Below, in pieces: positions 1-9,660 of a stretch of 64,000 nucleotides of DNA. The stretch comes from Palsa-1150 sp036490515 (GTDB lineage Bacteria > Myxococcota_A > Polyangia > Polyangiales > Polyangiaceae). The first letter of the stretch is position 1. Each line of letters starts with the position of its first letter. Below the pieces are notes generated by a model. The model was given only the letters and a program-made list of their open reading frames with translations. It was not told the origin of the DNA and ran no database searches. Both the position numbers and the translations under genes were made by a program. Where the stretch lies: NCBI GenBank assembly GCA_036490515.1, contig DASXDU010000018.1, positions 1 to 64,000 of the forward strand, in the 5' to 3' direction.

Positions 1-68
1 CGCCCGCGCCCGCCCCCACCCTCGCGCCCGCGCCCGCCCCCACGCCCGCCCTCACCCTCGCGCCCGCT
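1..68. repeat. Imperfect GCCCGC-type hexanucleotide repeat inside dprA
   Basis: A run of GCCCGC/CCCACC-like hexamers occupies the left edge and continues out of the window. In the dprA frame it reads as alternating Pro and Ala/Thr. Because the unit is six bases, gain or loss of units would keep the frame. Confidence 0.7.
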
Positions 69-959
69 CCTCCTCCTCCCCTCCTCCGCCTCACCCCTCT
101 CCATCCCTCCTATCCTTCCCGCCTCCGCTCGGTGGCTCGCCCTCCCGCCTCGCTCGTCACGAGCGGGGGATCGCTCGAGGCGGACCGCGTCGTCGCCATC
201 GTCGGCTCGCGCGTGGCGACCACCGACGCCTCGGGCTTTGCGACCACCCTCGCCTCCAGGCTCGTCCAGCGCGGCGCGGTCGTCGTCTCGGGGGGCGCTC
301 TCGGCATCGACGGCGCGGCGCACCGCGGCGCGCTCGCCGGCGGGGGGCGCACCTGGGTGGTCTGCGGCACGGGCTGCAACCACGTCTTCCCGACCGATCA
401 CGCCGCGCTCTTCGTCGAGGTCGCCCGCAGCGCCGGCGCCATGGTCTGGCCCTTCGGCGACGACGTCGGCGCGATGCCCTACACCTTCCTCGCCCGCAAC
501 CACATCCTCGTGGCGCTCGCCGACGCGGTCGTGGTGGTCCAGGCCGGCAAGGACTCGGGGGCCTTGCATGCGGCGGGGTGCGCACACAAGTTGGGTCGAC
601 CGCTCTGGGTCTGTGCCCCTCCGCCGTGGGTCGGGTCCGGCTTCGACGGCTCGCGCTGGCTGCTCGGCCACGCCAGGTCCACGGGAGCTCGACCGCTCCA
701 CCACGAGGACGACCTCTTCGCCTCGCTCGGGCTCGGCCCTGCGGCCCCTCGCGCGCCGGTACTCACGCGCGCCCTTTCCGACAACGAAACCGCTATCTTG
801 GGCGTAACCTCGACCGCACCGCTTCACCTCGACGCGATCGCGTCCAGGGCGGGCCTTCCGACCCAAGCGGCCGCCGCCGCTCTCTTGACGCTCGCCTTGG
901 AGAACGTAGTAGTAGAGGGCCCGCCGGGCTTCTTCCGGGACGCGACGGCCGACAGATGA
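1..959 (+). CDS. dprA: DNA-processing protein DprA (5' truncated by window edge)
   Basis: DprA/Smf binds single-stranded DNA during transformation and loads RecA. The reading frame is open from base 3 with no stop. At 111-131 it reads YPSRLRS followed by the PPASL block, which matches the family's YPxxL...PPxxL entry into the Rossmann domain, so the GTG at 132 is not the start. Next come the GSR nucleotide loop, GGALGIDGAAH, GCNHVFPTDH, a DprA-type ARN box, and a C-terminal winged helix (about 790-940). Codons 3-80 encode a Pro/Ala/Thr-rich linker, presumably between an N-terminal helix-hairpin-helix domain (outside the window) and the Rossmann fold. topA follows 37 bp later, a common dprA-topA arrangement. 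The identity is clear; the start cannot be seen. Confidence 0.9.
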   Translation, partial: PAPAPTLAPAPAPTPALTLAPAPPPPLLRLTPLHPSYPSRLRSVARPPASLVTSGGSLEADRVVAIVGSRVATTDASGFATTLASRLVQRGAVVVSGGALGIDGAAHRGALAGGGRTWVVCGTGCNHVFPTDHAALFVEVARSAGAMVWPFGDDVGAMPYTFLARNHILVALADAVVVVQAGKDSGALHAAGCAHKLGRPLWVCAPPPWVGSGFDGSRWLLGHARSTGARPLHHEDDLFASLGLGPAAPRAPVLTRALSDNETAILGVTSTAPLHLDAIASRAGLPTQAAAAALLTLALENVVVEGPPGFFRDATADR

Positions 960-996
960 CGAAGATTGCTGGGAAAACGGGAAAGAGAAGTCATTG

Positions 997-3435
997 ATGG
1001 CAAAGACGCTCGTCGTCGTCGAGTCCCCCGCCAAGGCCAAGACGATCAAGAAGTACCTGGGGTCGAAGTACGAGGTTCTCGCCTCCAAGGGACACATCAA
1101 GGACCTGCCGAAGAAGCTCGGGATCGACATCGAAAAGGGCTTCAAGGAGACCTACGAGGTCGTCCCCGGCAAGGAGAAGGTCGTCGAGGAGCTCAAGGCG
1201 GCGGCGAAGACCGCCACCGAGATTCTGCTGGCGCCGGACCCCGACCGTGAGGGCGAAGCGATCGCCTGGCACCTCGCCGAGGAGCTGAAGCAGGGCAAGA
1301 AGACCATCAAGCGGGTCGAGTTCCACGAGATCACGAAGAAGGGCGTCGAGTACGGCGTCAGCCACCCGCGCGAGCTCAACGCCGACCTCTACGACGCGCA
1401 GCGCGCCCGCCGCGTCCTCGACCGCATCGTCGGCTACGACGTGTCGGCCCTCGTCTGGAGCAAGCTCGCCTTCGGCCTGTCCGCCGGGCGCGTCCAGAGC
1501 GTCGCCCTCCGGCTCATCGTCGATCGCGAGCGCGAGATCGAGGCGTTCGTCCCCGAGGAGTACTGGAACTGCGGCGCGGCCCTGACGCCGGCCAGCGGCG
1601 GAGCGGCCCCGGCGCGCCCCTTCCTCGGGCGCCTCGTGTCGCGCGGCGGCGAGAAGCTCGCCGTCAAGAACGGCGCCGACGCGGCGGTGGTCCGCGGCCA
1701 CCTGACGGACGCGAAGTACCGCATCGCCAAGATCACGAAGAGCGAGCGCCGGAGGAATCCGCCGTCGCCGTACACGACGAGCAAGCTCCAGCAGGACGCG
1801 GTCAACCGCCTGGGCTTCGGCGCCAAGCGCGCGATGCAGGTGGCGCAGGGCCTCTACGAGGGCATCGACCTCGGCCGCGACGGCGGCGCGGTCGGCCTCA
1901 TCACGTACATGCGCACCGACTCGACGCGCCTCTCGCCCGACGCGGTCGAGGCCGCGCGGGTCCACATCACCGAGGCGTACGGCAAGAACTACGTCCCGGC
2001 GGTGCCCAACGTCTTCAAGTCGAAGAAGAACGCGCAGGAGGCCCACGAGGCCATCCGCCCGACGTCGCTCGAGTACACGCCCGAGAGCGTGCGAAAGCAC
2101 CTCAAGGACGACCAGTTCAAGCTCTACAAGCTGATCTGGGAGCGCTTCCTCGCGAGCCAGATGACGCCCGCCGTCTACGACCAGACGAGCGTCGACATCG
2201 AGGCCATCGCGGCCGACAAGACGGTCTACGGCCTGCGCGCGAGCGGGCGAATCCTCAAGTTCCCCGGCTGGCTCGAGGCCTACGGCAAGGGCGAGATCCC
2301 CAAGGCCGCCGCGCCGCTCGCCGGCGAGGGCGAGGGCGACGCGAGCGCGACCGACGGGGACGGCAAGAACGGAGCCCCCGCGAAGGCGGCGGACCTCCTC
2401 GCCGACGACGCGGAGGCGACCCTGCCCGAGCTCGACGAGGGCGCCGTCCTCCACCTCGTCACGCCGCCCGGGGTCATCACCGAGCAGAAGTTCACGCAAC
2501 CTCCGCCGCGCTACACCGAGGCCTCGCTCGTGCGCGAGCTCGAAGAGCGCGGCATCGGCCGCCCGAGCACGTACGCCGAGATCATCAGCAAGGTGCAGGC
2601 GCGCGACTACGTCGAGAAGATGGACGGGACGCGCTTCCGGCCGACCACCCTCGGCAAGTTCGTCGTCGACGGGCTCGTTCGCAGCGAGCTCGATTTCATG
2701 GACCCGGCCTTCACCTCGAAGATGGAGGACGAGCTCGACGAGGTCGAGGCGGGCAAGGAGAAGCGCATCGACCTCCTGAAGCGCTTCTACAAGCGGTTCC
2801 GCGCGCAGCTCGACAAGAGCAAGAAGCTCTCGCGCTGGAACCCCGAGCCGGTGGCCACCGACGAGAAGTGCGAGATCGACGGCGGCGTGATGCTCAAGCG
2901 CTGGTCGAAGAACGGCTGGTTCCTCGGCTGCGCGAACTATCCCGAGTGCAAGAGCACGCGCGACCTCGGCGAGGACGGCAAGCCGCGCCCCGTGCGCGAG
3001 ACCGGCATCGACTGCGACAAGTGCGGCAAGCCGATGGTGATCCGCAGCGGCCGGTACGGCGAGTTCCTCTCGTGCACGGGCTACCCCGAGTGCAAGAACG
3101 CGCGCCCCGTGCCGCTCGGCGTGAAGTGCCCCAAGTGCGGCGGGGACCTCATCGAGATTCGCCCGAAGAAGCGCGGCGGCAAGACGTTCTACGGGTGCTC
3201 GAACTACCAGAACGAAGCCATCAAGTGCGACTTCAAGCTGTGGCAGAAGCCCGTCGCCGAGCCGTGCCCGAGCTGCGGCGCGCCCTTCCTCGTCTTCGGC
3301 GGCACGCGCGCCAAGCCGATGATGGCGTGCGCGAACAAGGAGTGCGGCTACAAGCGCCCCATCGGCGAGGAGACCGAGGCGGCCGCCCCCGCGGTGCCAC
3401 CGGCAGCCGGCGAGCTCGCGGGCGCCCCCCTGTAG
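997..3435 (+). CDS. topA: DNA topoisomerase I
   Basis: Type IA topoisomerase that relaxes negative supercoils through a 5'-phosphotyrosine intermediate. The ATG at 997 is preferred over the TTG at 994 because it has a GAAAGAGAAG ribosome-binding site (981-990) and begins MAKTLVVVESPAKA. The Toprim domain carries D81-P-D83-R-E-G-E87. The active-site tyrosine is Tyr304 in GLITYMRTDS. The C-terminal quarter (from about residue 625) has four Cys4 zinc-ribbon modules, for example CDKCGKPM..., CPKCGGDL... and CPSCGAPF.... The length of 812 residues is typical. A short acidic, Ala-rich insertion lies near residues 440-470. A long hairpin follows the stop codon. Confidence 0.98.
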   Translation: MAKTLVVVESPAKAKTIKKYLGSKYEVLASKGHIKDLPKKLGIDIEKGFKETYEVVPGKEKVVEELKAAAKTATEILLAPDPDREGEAIAWHLAEELKQGKKTIKRVEFHEITKKGVEYGVSHPRELNADLYDAQRARRVLDRIVGYDVSALVWSKLAFGLSAGRVQSVALRLIVDREREIEAFVPEEYWNCGAALTPASGGAAPARPFLGRLVSRGGEKLAVKNGADAAVVRGHLTDAKYRIAKITKSERRRNPPSPYTTSKLQQDAVNRLGFGAKRAMQVAQGLYEGIDLGRDGGAVGLITYMRTDSTRLSPDAVEAARVHITEAYGKNYVPAVPNVFKSKKNAQEAHEAIRPTSLEYTPESVRKHLKDDQFKLYKLIWERFLASQMTPAVYDQTSVDIEAIAADKTVYGLRASGRILKFPGWLEAYGKGEIPKAAAPLAGEGEGDASATDGDGKNGAPAKAADLLADDAEATLPELDEGAVLHLVTPPGVITEQKFTQPPPRYTEASLVRELEERGIGRPSTYAEIISKVQARDYVEKMDGTRFRPTTLGKFVVDGLVRSELDFMDPAFTSKMEDELDEVEAGKEKRIDLLKRFYKRFRAQLDKSKKLSRWNPEPVATDEKCEIDGGVMLKRWSKNGWFLGCANYPECKSTRDLGEDGKPRPVRETGIDCDKCGKPMVIRSGRYGEFLSCTGYPECKNARPVPLGVKCPKCGGDLIEIRPKKRGGKTFYGCSNYQNEAIKCDFKLWQKPVAEPCPSCGAPFLVFGGTRAKPMMACANKECGYKRPIGEETEAAAPAVPPAAGELAGAPL

Positions 3436-3455
3436 CCACGCCGCGCTTCGAGAGC

Positions 3456-3596
3456 GAGAGGGGGAAACAGGAAGATCGGAAGATCAGAAGGCGAGAGTTG
3501 GGGTTGGGGACCCGGTTCGAGCGCCCTCGAACACGCGTCAGTCGAGTGAAAACCCAGCTCCCCTTCTGATCTTCTGATCTTCCTGTTTCTCCTCTC
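3456..3596. terminator. Long imperfect hairpin between convergent genes
   Basis: Two arms of about 35 bp (3456-3491 and 3560-3596) are inverted copies with only about three differences. Pairing continues inward with mismatches to a perfect inner stem GTTCGAG/CTCGAAC (3515-3521, 3526-3532) around a CGCC loop. The arms contain short GAAGATC direct repeats. It lies between the convergent topA and lipoprotein genes, so a bidirectional terminator is the simplest reading. It is much longer than a standard terminator and could be a small palindromic mobile element. Confidence 0.6.
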
Positions 3597-3607
3597 CGCT
3601 CCGCTTC

Positions 3608-4405
3608 TCAGCGGCAGGCGGGGACCTGTTCGTAGCCGGTCGTGATGAGGCTCGAGCACGCCGGAAGCGTGTCGCTCGTGCACGACGAGACGGTGGTCTT
3701 TCCCTCGCAGAGGCTCGCGTCGTCGTAGCAGCTGCAGATATAGCCGCTGTTGGAGTCGCCCCAGGTGCAGCACGCGGTGCCCGAGGCGGACGTCGTCGGG
3801 ACCTCGAGGCCGTTGCCGCCGAGGTCCTGGTAGTAGCAGTCCTTGCCGCCGCCGGAGTTCACGTAGCAGAGAAACGCGCTGCAGATGCAGTCGCCCGAGC
3901 CGGGGAAGCCGGGGGCCGCGCAGCAGACGCCGGGGTCCTGGAGCGAGGACGGCGCGCAGGAGGTGCCGTTCGCGGGGAACGTGCTCGAGGCGCCGTAGCA
4001 GAGGCAGAAGTCCCCCTGCCCGTCCTGGCAGTTCTCGCCTCCGCCGCTGGCCCCGCCGGAACCGCTCGCGCCGCTGCTGGAGCCGGTGCCCCCGCCCGAC
4101 CCGCTGGAGCCGCCGCTGCCCGAGCCGCTGCCGCCCCCGCTGCTGGATCCGCTGCCGCCTGAACCGCTCCCGCCGCCGCTGCTGCTGCTCGATGCCCCTC
4201 CACTCGTGCTTCCTCCGATGCTCCCCGACGAGGACGACGACGGGGAACACAGGTCGACCCCACCGGCGCCGGCGTCCCCGGCGCCCGCACCCGCGTGGCA
4301 CGTGCCGCTCCCGGACGAGCACCCCGCGGAGCATGCGAGGAAGGCGACGCCCGCAAGGCCTGCGAGGGCTGCGAGCGCGGAGACGAAGGCGCGAGGCGCA
4401 CGCAT
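3608..4405 (-). CDS. Cys-rich putative lipoprotein with Ser/Gly linker
   Basis: Unrecognised secreted protein of 265 residues. The ATG at 4405 gives the best signal peptide (MRAPRAF, a hydrophobic run, then SAGCSSGSG, a plausible lipobox Cys). An upstream in-frame ATG at 4438 lacks this layout. A low-complexity Ser/Gly linker follows, then about 140 residues with many Cys in pairs (CLCYG, GVCCAA, CICSAF, TACCTW, CSCYDD), suggesting a disulfide-knotted extracellular module. The gene converges on topA. The function is unknown; similar linker architectures are frequent among myxobacterial surface lipoproteins. Confidence 0.75.
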   Translation of the reverse strand: MRAPRAFVSALAALAGLAGVAFLACSAGCSSGSGTCHAGAGAGDAGAGGVDLCSPSSSSSGSIGGSTSGGASSSSSGGGSGSGGSGSSSGGGSGSGSGGSSGSGGGTGSSSGASGSGGASGGGENCQDGQGDFCLCYGASSTFPANGTSCAPSSLQDPGVCCAAPGFPGSGDCICSAFLCYVNSGGGKDCYYQDLGGNGLEVPTTSASGTACCTWGDSNSGYICSCYDDASLCEGKTTVSSCTSDTLPACSSLITTGYEQVPACR

Positions 4406-4455
4406 GGGGTGCACCGTGGTACGTCGCGACGGCCCCACCCCTTCCCGCCCCCGCG

Positions 4456-5157
4456 TCAGAGCTTCACGGCGAACGCGACGCCGTCACCGAGCGGGAGCAC
4501 GACGCCGCACAGGTCCGGCCGGCTGACGAGCGCGAGGTTGAACTCGCGCAGGGCCGCGGCGCGCGCCTTCTCGGTCTCGGGGGGCGACTCGTGCGCGACC
4601 TGGCCGCGCCAGAGGACGTTGTCGGCGACGAGGACCCCGCGCTCGGCGAGCCTGGGCGCTCCGAGCGCGAGGTACTGCGGGTACTCCTCCTTCACGCAGT
4701 CGACGTAGAGGAGGTCGATGGGCTCGTCGATCTTCTCGAGCTCGGCCAGCGCGAGGCCCTGGCGCACCTCGATGCGCGGCGACAGGCCCGCCTCGGCGAC
4801 GAAGCCGCGGGCCTCCTCGACGAGGTCCTGGCGGTACTCGATCGTGACGACGCGCGACCCTTCGCCCGCCGCCCGCGCCATCACGATGGCGCCGTAGCCG
4901 ATGTTCGCGCCGAGCTCGACGACGAGCCGCGGCTGCCGCAGGCGCGTCACGATGGCGAGGAACGACGCGACCTCGGGATCGCTGATGGGGTAGCCGCGCT
5001 CGGCGGCGCGCGCCTCCATCTTCGCGAGGAGCGGCTCGCGGCCGTGCACCGGCGCGACGCGCGCCATCGCCGCGAGGGCGGCGATACCTGCTCCGTTGAG
5101 CGCCTCGAGGTAGTCCGCCTGCTCGGTGCGCAGGATCGCGTCCGCCGCGTGCTTCAT
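4456..5157 (-). CDS. SAM-dependent O-methyltransferase (class I, COMT/CCoAOMT-like)
   Basis: A 233-residue enzyme of the small metal-dependent O-methyltransferase type. Motif I is VVELGANIGYGAI, the acidic ribose-binding residue follows in VVTIEYRQD, and the metal-site region LLYVDCVKEEYPQY and VLVADNVLW matches the family's D...DN pattern. These enzymes usually methylate catechol-like hydroxyls; the substrate cannot be read from sequence. It is the downstream partner of the globin-like lipoprotein gene, with only three bases between that gene's stop and this ATG, so the two are probably co-transcribed. No signal peptide is present, so it is cytoplasmic. Confidence 0.9.
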   Translation of the reverse strand: MKHAADAILRTEQADYLEALNGAGIAALAAMARVAPVHGREPLLAKMEARAAERGYPISDPEVASFLAIVTRLRQPRLVVELGANIGYGAIVMARAAGEGSRVVTIEYRQDLVEEARGFVAEAGLSPRIEVRQGLALAELEKIDEPIDLLYVDCVKEEYPQYLALGAPRLAERGVLVADNVLWRGQVAHESPPETEKARAAALREFNLALVSRPDLCGVVLPLGDGVAFAVKL

Positions 5158-5160
5158 CCG

Positions 5161-5838
<678 letters not shown>

Positions 5839-5910
5839 GGGGCAGCCTACGGCGAAAAAGCGCCCTCCGTCTCTCGAAAGTCGACCGCGGGCCCCGAGTC
5901 TTGCGATGCT

Positions 5911-8019
5911 GTGGGGTCAGGCCAGATGGGTCAGTCCGGCGGCAGGTGCACGTTCGCGATCGGCGGGACCGTGGTCCTCGTCTCGAGCGGGGGCCCGCCG
6001 GACGCGGAGTACGCGCTCTTCGACGGCGGCGACATCGAGCTCCGCGCGACCGGGCCAGGCGCGATCCGCGAGGTGGGGTACGGCACGACGGTCGAGCAGG
6101 CGAAGGCGCGCCTCGCGCACGCCGGGATCACGGCGGACCTGGCGCGCGCCGCCGTCGCCGGCGCCCGGACGCGCGTCGCGAAGGGCTACGCCCGGGGGGC
6201 CGCGGTGCGCGCCGTCGTCGACCGGCTCGAGGCGGCGGAGCTCCTCGAAGCGCGCGAGTTCGACGCGGCAAGGGCGGCCTACGAGGGGACGTGGCTCGAC
6301 CTCACGGGGCTCGCGACCGACCTCCGATCGCCACGCGCCGCTGCCACGCTCCGCGCCCTCCATCTGGCTGCGTCGCTCGCGGAGGCGGCCGACGGCGACG
6401 CCGTGTACCTCGACACCTCCGAGCTCACGTCGCTCCGCCGCCCGGGCGAGCGCACGTACCGGCGCGTGATGTTCGACGACGCGCAGCTGCTCGTCGAGTC
6501 GATCGCGTCGCTCCAGGTCCCGCGCGGGCGAGCGGCGCCGTCCGAGGCCACGCGTGCCGAGGTCGTCGAGTGGCTCCGCGAGCGCGCCCGCGCGGCGCCG
6601 GACGAGAAGGGCCGGCTCGACGCGCTCGAGGCGCAGCTCTGGTCGCGCGACGCGCCTGCGAGGGGCCCGCTCGCCGAGACGGCCCTCTGGAACATCGAGA
6701 CGAAGCTCGCGCGCGGCGAGACGACCGGCGTCCTCGAGCAGATCGACGCGCTCGAGCGCCGGCGCGGCCGCGTGCCCGGCACCATCTACCTGCGCGCGCG
6801 GGCGGCGCTCGCGACGAAGGCCGAGGAGCCGAAGGCGGTCGCCGAGCGCGTCTCGGACCTGTCGACGTCGATGTCGGCGTTCCACGAGCTGCAGCTCCTG
6901 GCCGCGCAGTCGTGGCTGGCCGCCGGCGACGCGCGCCGCGCGAGGGCCTTCGCGCGCGACCTCGTCGAGAACGCCGGGGCGGACGACGTCCTGCGGATGC
7001 ACGCGCAGGCCGTGCTCGAGGCGGCGGGCGAGTCGTCGTCGGCGAACATCGTGCCCGTGCCGTCGGGCGTCGCGGGACCGGCCACCCCCCCCGTCGTGCC
7101 TCCCGCGCCCCACTCGTCGGGCGCGGTCCTGCCGCTGCCCGCCGTGGTCCTGCCGCTGCCCGCCGTGCAAGGCGGGACGTCCCCCTATGTCGCGCGCGTC
7201 GGGTCCTCCACGCCGGCCGCCCCCACCCCGGCCGAGACGCCCTCGACGCGAAGCGAAGCTCCCACGCCCCGCAGCCCCATCGCGACCTCCGACCTCGAGA
7301 TCCCGCGCCCGCCCCTCGCGCCGTCCGGCCTCGGCATCGCCGCCGTCGCGACGATGGGCACCGCCGCGACGCAACCCGCGGGGCGAACGACCACGCGCCC
7401 GGGCATCGTCGCGCCCTCCCGGCCGAGCGCGCACACCCGCACGCTGCCGCCCGGGACGACGCTGCCGCCGTACCGCGTCGAGCCTCGCGGCGAGCGCGTG
7501 TGGTCGCTGCCGCCGCCGGCCGAAGCGGAGCACGAGCGCGCCGAGTCCTTGAGCCTCCCCGACGGCCTGCGCGGCGAGCCGCCCTCGTCCGACGAGCCGC
7601 CGCGCAACCCGCCCGCCGCGCGCCTCGCCTGCACGTACTACGCGCGCGAGCTCGCCCGCGAGCTCCGCACCCGCTTCGGCGTCGAGCTGCGCACCGACGT
7701 CGACGGCCTCGAGATGGCGCAGCGGTACCTGCGCGAGCTGCTCGTCGACGGCCGCGTGAGGACGCCCGCCGAGCACCGCGAGGTGATGCGCCACGGCGGG
7801 TTCCTGAGCGAGCTGCTCGCCCGGAGCCTCAGCGCGCGCTGGGTCGACCTCGAGTCGCCCGAGCCGGGCCGCTGGGCGATGCTCCTGCCGTCCAAGTCGC
7901 GCCCCGACGAGGTCGCCCGCATCTGGCCGTTCGCCCGCGTTCTCCGCTTCGTCGCGATGGGTCACAAGGAGCGCGACCTCGTGAGCTACTATCTCGAGCT
8001 CGAAGCGCGCGCGCGCTGA
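5911..8019 (+). CDS. Hypothetical protein with helical repeats and Pro-rich linker
   Basis: Not recognised. GTG 5911 (702 residues) or ATG 5926 are both possible starts. Residues about 1-60 are Gly-rich beta-like (TVVLVSSGGPPDAEY). About 75-380 are Ala/Glu/Arg-rich helices resembling TPR-type solenoids (repeated RARAALA, ARDLVENAG patterns). About 385-560 form a long Pro/Ala/Ser disordered linker that includes a repeated VVLPLPAV. The last 130 residues (ACTYYARELAREL... to LVSYYLELEARAR) form a folded helical domain. No signal peptide or membrane segment is seen, so it is probably cytoplasmic. greB follows 70 bp downstream on the same strand. Confidence 0.75.
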   Translation: MGSGQMGQSGGRCTFAIGGTVVLVSSGGPPDAEYALFDGGDIELRATGPGAIREVGYGTTVEQAKARLAHAGITADLARAAVAGARTRVAKGYARGAAVRAVVDRLEAAELLEAREFDAARAAYEGTWLDLTGLATDLRSPRAAATLRALHLAASLAEAADGDAVYLDTSELTSLRRPGERTYRRVMFDDAQLLVESIASLQVPRGRAAPSEATRAEVVEWLRERARAAPDEKGRLDALEAQLWSRDAPARGPLAETALWNIETKLARGETTGVLEQIDALERRRGRVPGTIYLRARAALATKAEEPKAVAERVSDLSTSMSAFHELQLLAAQSWLAAGDARRARAFARDLVENAGADDVLRMHAQAVLEAAGESSSANIVPVPSGVAGPATPPVVPPAPHSSGAVLPLPAVVLPLPAVQGGTSPYVARVGSSTPAAPTPAETPSTRSEAPTPRSPIATSDLEIPRPPLAPSGLGIAAVATMGTAATQPAGRTTTRPGIVAPSRPSAHTRTLPPGTTLPPYRVEPRGERVWSLPPPAEAEHERAESLSLPDGLRGEPPSSDEPPRNPPAARLACTYYARELARELRTRFGVELRTDVDGLEMAQRYLRELLVDGRVRTPAEHREVMRHGGFLSELLARSLSARWVDLESPEPGRWAMLLPSKSRPDEVARIWPFARVLRFVAMGHKERDLVSYYLELEARAR

Positions 8020-8089
8020 CGCCGGCTGCCGAAGCGCGGGCCGGCCGCGTGGCGACCCCCCTCCCCCACGTACGCGCGGCGACCCCGAC

Positions 8090-8566
8090 ATGAGCGAGCA
8101 CGTCCCGGTCTACATCACGCGCGAGGGCGCGAAGCGTCTCCAGGAAGAGCTGGGCGACCTGCTCTGGACGAAGCGCCCGCACATCGTCTCGGAGGTGGCC
8201 GACGCCGCCGCGCAGGGCGACCGGAGCGAGAACGCCGAGTACATCTACGGCAAGAAGAAGCTCCGCGAGATCGACCGCCGCATTCACTGGCTGACGAAGC
8301 GCCTCGAGAGCGCGACCGTCGTCGAGCCGCGCACCGACGGCGTCGAGGCGGTCTTCTTCGGCGCGTATGTCGAGGTCGAGGACGAGGACGGCGTGCGCGC
8401 CGCCTATCGCATCGTCGGAGAAGACGAGATCGACCTCGACAAGGGTCACATCTCGTGGCGATCGCCGCTCGGGCGCACGCTCCTCAAGAAGCGCGCGGGC
8501 GACACGGTGCTCCTCCGCAAGCCGAACGGCGAGGTCGAGCTCACCCTCCTCAGCGTCCGGTACTGA
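8090..8566 (+). CDS. greB: Transcription elongation factor GreB
   Basis: Reactivates backtracked RNA polymerase by stimulating transcript cleavage in the active-site channel. The 158-residue length equals that of classical GreB. The N-terminal coiled coil has the GreB signature LLWTKRPHIVSEVADAAAQ followed by GDRSENAEYIYGKKKLREID and a basic IHWLTKRLE patch, distinguishing it from GreA. The C-terminal FKBP-like domain contains SPLGRTLLKKRAGDTV. The acidic tip (DRSENAE) needed for cleavage stimulation is intact. The ATG at 8090 is the natural start. Confidence 0.95.
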   Translation: MSEHVPVYITREGAKRLQEELGDLLWTKRPHIVSEVADAAAQGDRSENAEYIYGKKKLREIDRRIHWLTKRLESATVVEPRTDGVEAVFFGAYVEVEDEDGVRAAYRIVGEDEIDLDKGHISWRSPLGRTLLKKRAGDTVLLRKPNGEVELTLLSVRY

Positions 8567-8567
8567 G

Positions 8568-8634
8568 CGACCTTCGGGAGCTCGTGCGACGTGATACCCA
8601 TCACGCCGCCTGACCGACCTTCGGGAGCTCGTGC
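8568..8634. repeat. 20-bp direct repeat downstream of greB
   Basis: CGACCTTCGGGAGCTCGTGC occurs perfectly at 8568-8587 and 8615-8634 (47-bp period), each copy just after a TGA. The remaining bases of the unit are only partly conserved. It lies between greB and the convergent lipoprotein gene. Confidence 0.75.
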
Positions 8635-8643
8635 CGCCTGATC

Positions 8644-9660
8644 CTACTGCCCGGTCTGGATGAAGATGCGCCCGACCGTGATGGGCGCGTTCTGGTCGTG
8701 CAGGTAGAAGTCGAACGTCCCGGCGGCGTTGACCTTGCGGACGTACGGGTCCATCTGGCCCGCGCCGAAGGGTCCGGGGTCGTGGCCGAAGCCCTGGCCC
8801 GCGTTGTCGGCGTGGATCTCGTGCGAGACCGTGTCGTCGTTCTTGAAGTTGATGACGATGGGGTTCGACGACGAGAGGTTGGCGGGGGCGACGATGGTGA
8901 CGGGGTACGGGCCGTAGGCCGTCGTGTTGGGGTTCGTGACGGTCGCGCCCGTGCTGTTCACGCCCTGCGGGATGTGGAGCGTGATCTCGGACTGGACGGT
9001 GAGCGCGAGCGGCGCGGCCTTCGTCGTGCCCTCGGCCGTCGCGTTGACGGCGAGCGTGGCGTCGCCGGGAACCGCGTCGGTCGCGGTCGTGAGGGTGAGC
9101 GTGGACGTGGCGGTCGTCGCGCCGTCGAGCGTGACCGTCGCCGGCGAGAAGGCCGCCGTGACGCCGCCGGGCAGGGTCGCGGCAGCGAGCGCGAAGCTGC
9201 CCACGTAGCCGTTGGGGGCCACGCTGACGGTCACCGTCGCGTTCTCGTAGAGCGGCATCTGAAGGGTGGGCTGGTCGAGCGTGACCGCGACGGCCGACGG
9301 CGGGACCGCAGGAGCACCGCTGCTCCCGCTGCTGCTCGCGGCGCCGCTGCTGGCGCCCGAGGACGCCCCGCTCGATCCGCTCGAGGCGGTCCCTCCCCCG
9401 CTCGAGCCTCCACCGCTGCTTCCGCTCGAGGAGCTGCTGCTGCTCGAGGCCGTGGCCCCGCCGCCGCTCGAGCCGCTCGAGCCCGTGGCGCCGCTGGTCC
9501 CGGTTCCGTCGGACCCGCCCGTGCCCGTGCCGCCCGCGCCCGTCGAGTGGGGATGCCACTGGCCAGTGGGGAGGCTGTCCTGCCCGCCGCACCCGGACAT
9601 CAGCGACGCGAGGCCGCTGAGGGCGAGGGCAGGCAGCAACGTGAGGAGGGCCGTGCGCAT
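8644..9660 (-). CDS. Lipoprotein with Ig-like and cupredoxin-like domains
   Basis: A 338-residue exported protein. The ATG at 9660 gives a clean signal peptide ending in SLMSGC (lipobox). About 80 residues of Ser/Gly linker follow. Residues about 120-225 form an Ig/BIg-like beta domain (PLYENATVTVSVAP... TATSTLTLTTATDAVPGDAT). The C-terminal 110 residues look like a cupredoxin (PIVINFKNDDTVSHEIHAD ... AAGTFDFYLHDQ). Candidate His ligands are present, but the type-1 copper Cys before the C-terminal His is replaced in FDFYLH, so copper binding is doubtful. The open frame continues upstream of 9660 but has no export signal there. Divergent from the SUMF1-like gene. Confidence 0.8.
   Translation of the reverse strand: MRTALLTLLPALALSGLASLMSGCGGQDSLPTGQWHPHSTGAGGTGTGGSDGTGTSGATGSSGSSGGGATASSSSSSSSGSSGGGSSGGGTASSGSSGASSGASSGAASSSGSSGAPAVPPSAVAVTLDQPTLQMPLYENATVTVSVAPNGYVGSFALAAATLPGGVTAAFSPATVTLDGATTATSTLTLTTATDAVPGDATLAVNATAEGTTKAAPLALTVQSEITLHIPQGVNSTGATVTNPNTTAYGPYPVTIVAPANLSSSNPIVINFKNDDTVSHEIHADNAGQGFGHDPGPFGAGQMDPYVRKVNAAGTFDFYLHDQNAPITVGRIFIQTGQ

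Noticed and set aside
991..2499. Long minus-strand frame opposite topA
   Set aside because: It is a codon-bias shadow of the well-supported topA gene, with no recognisable domain.
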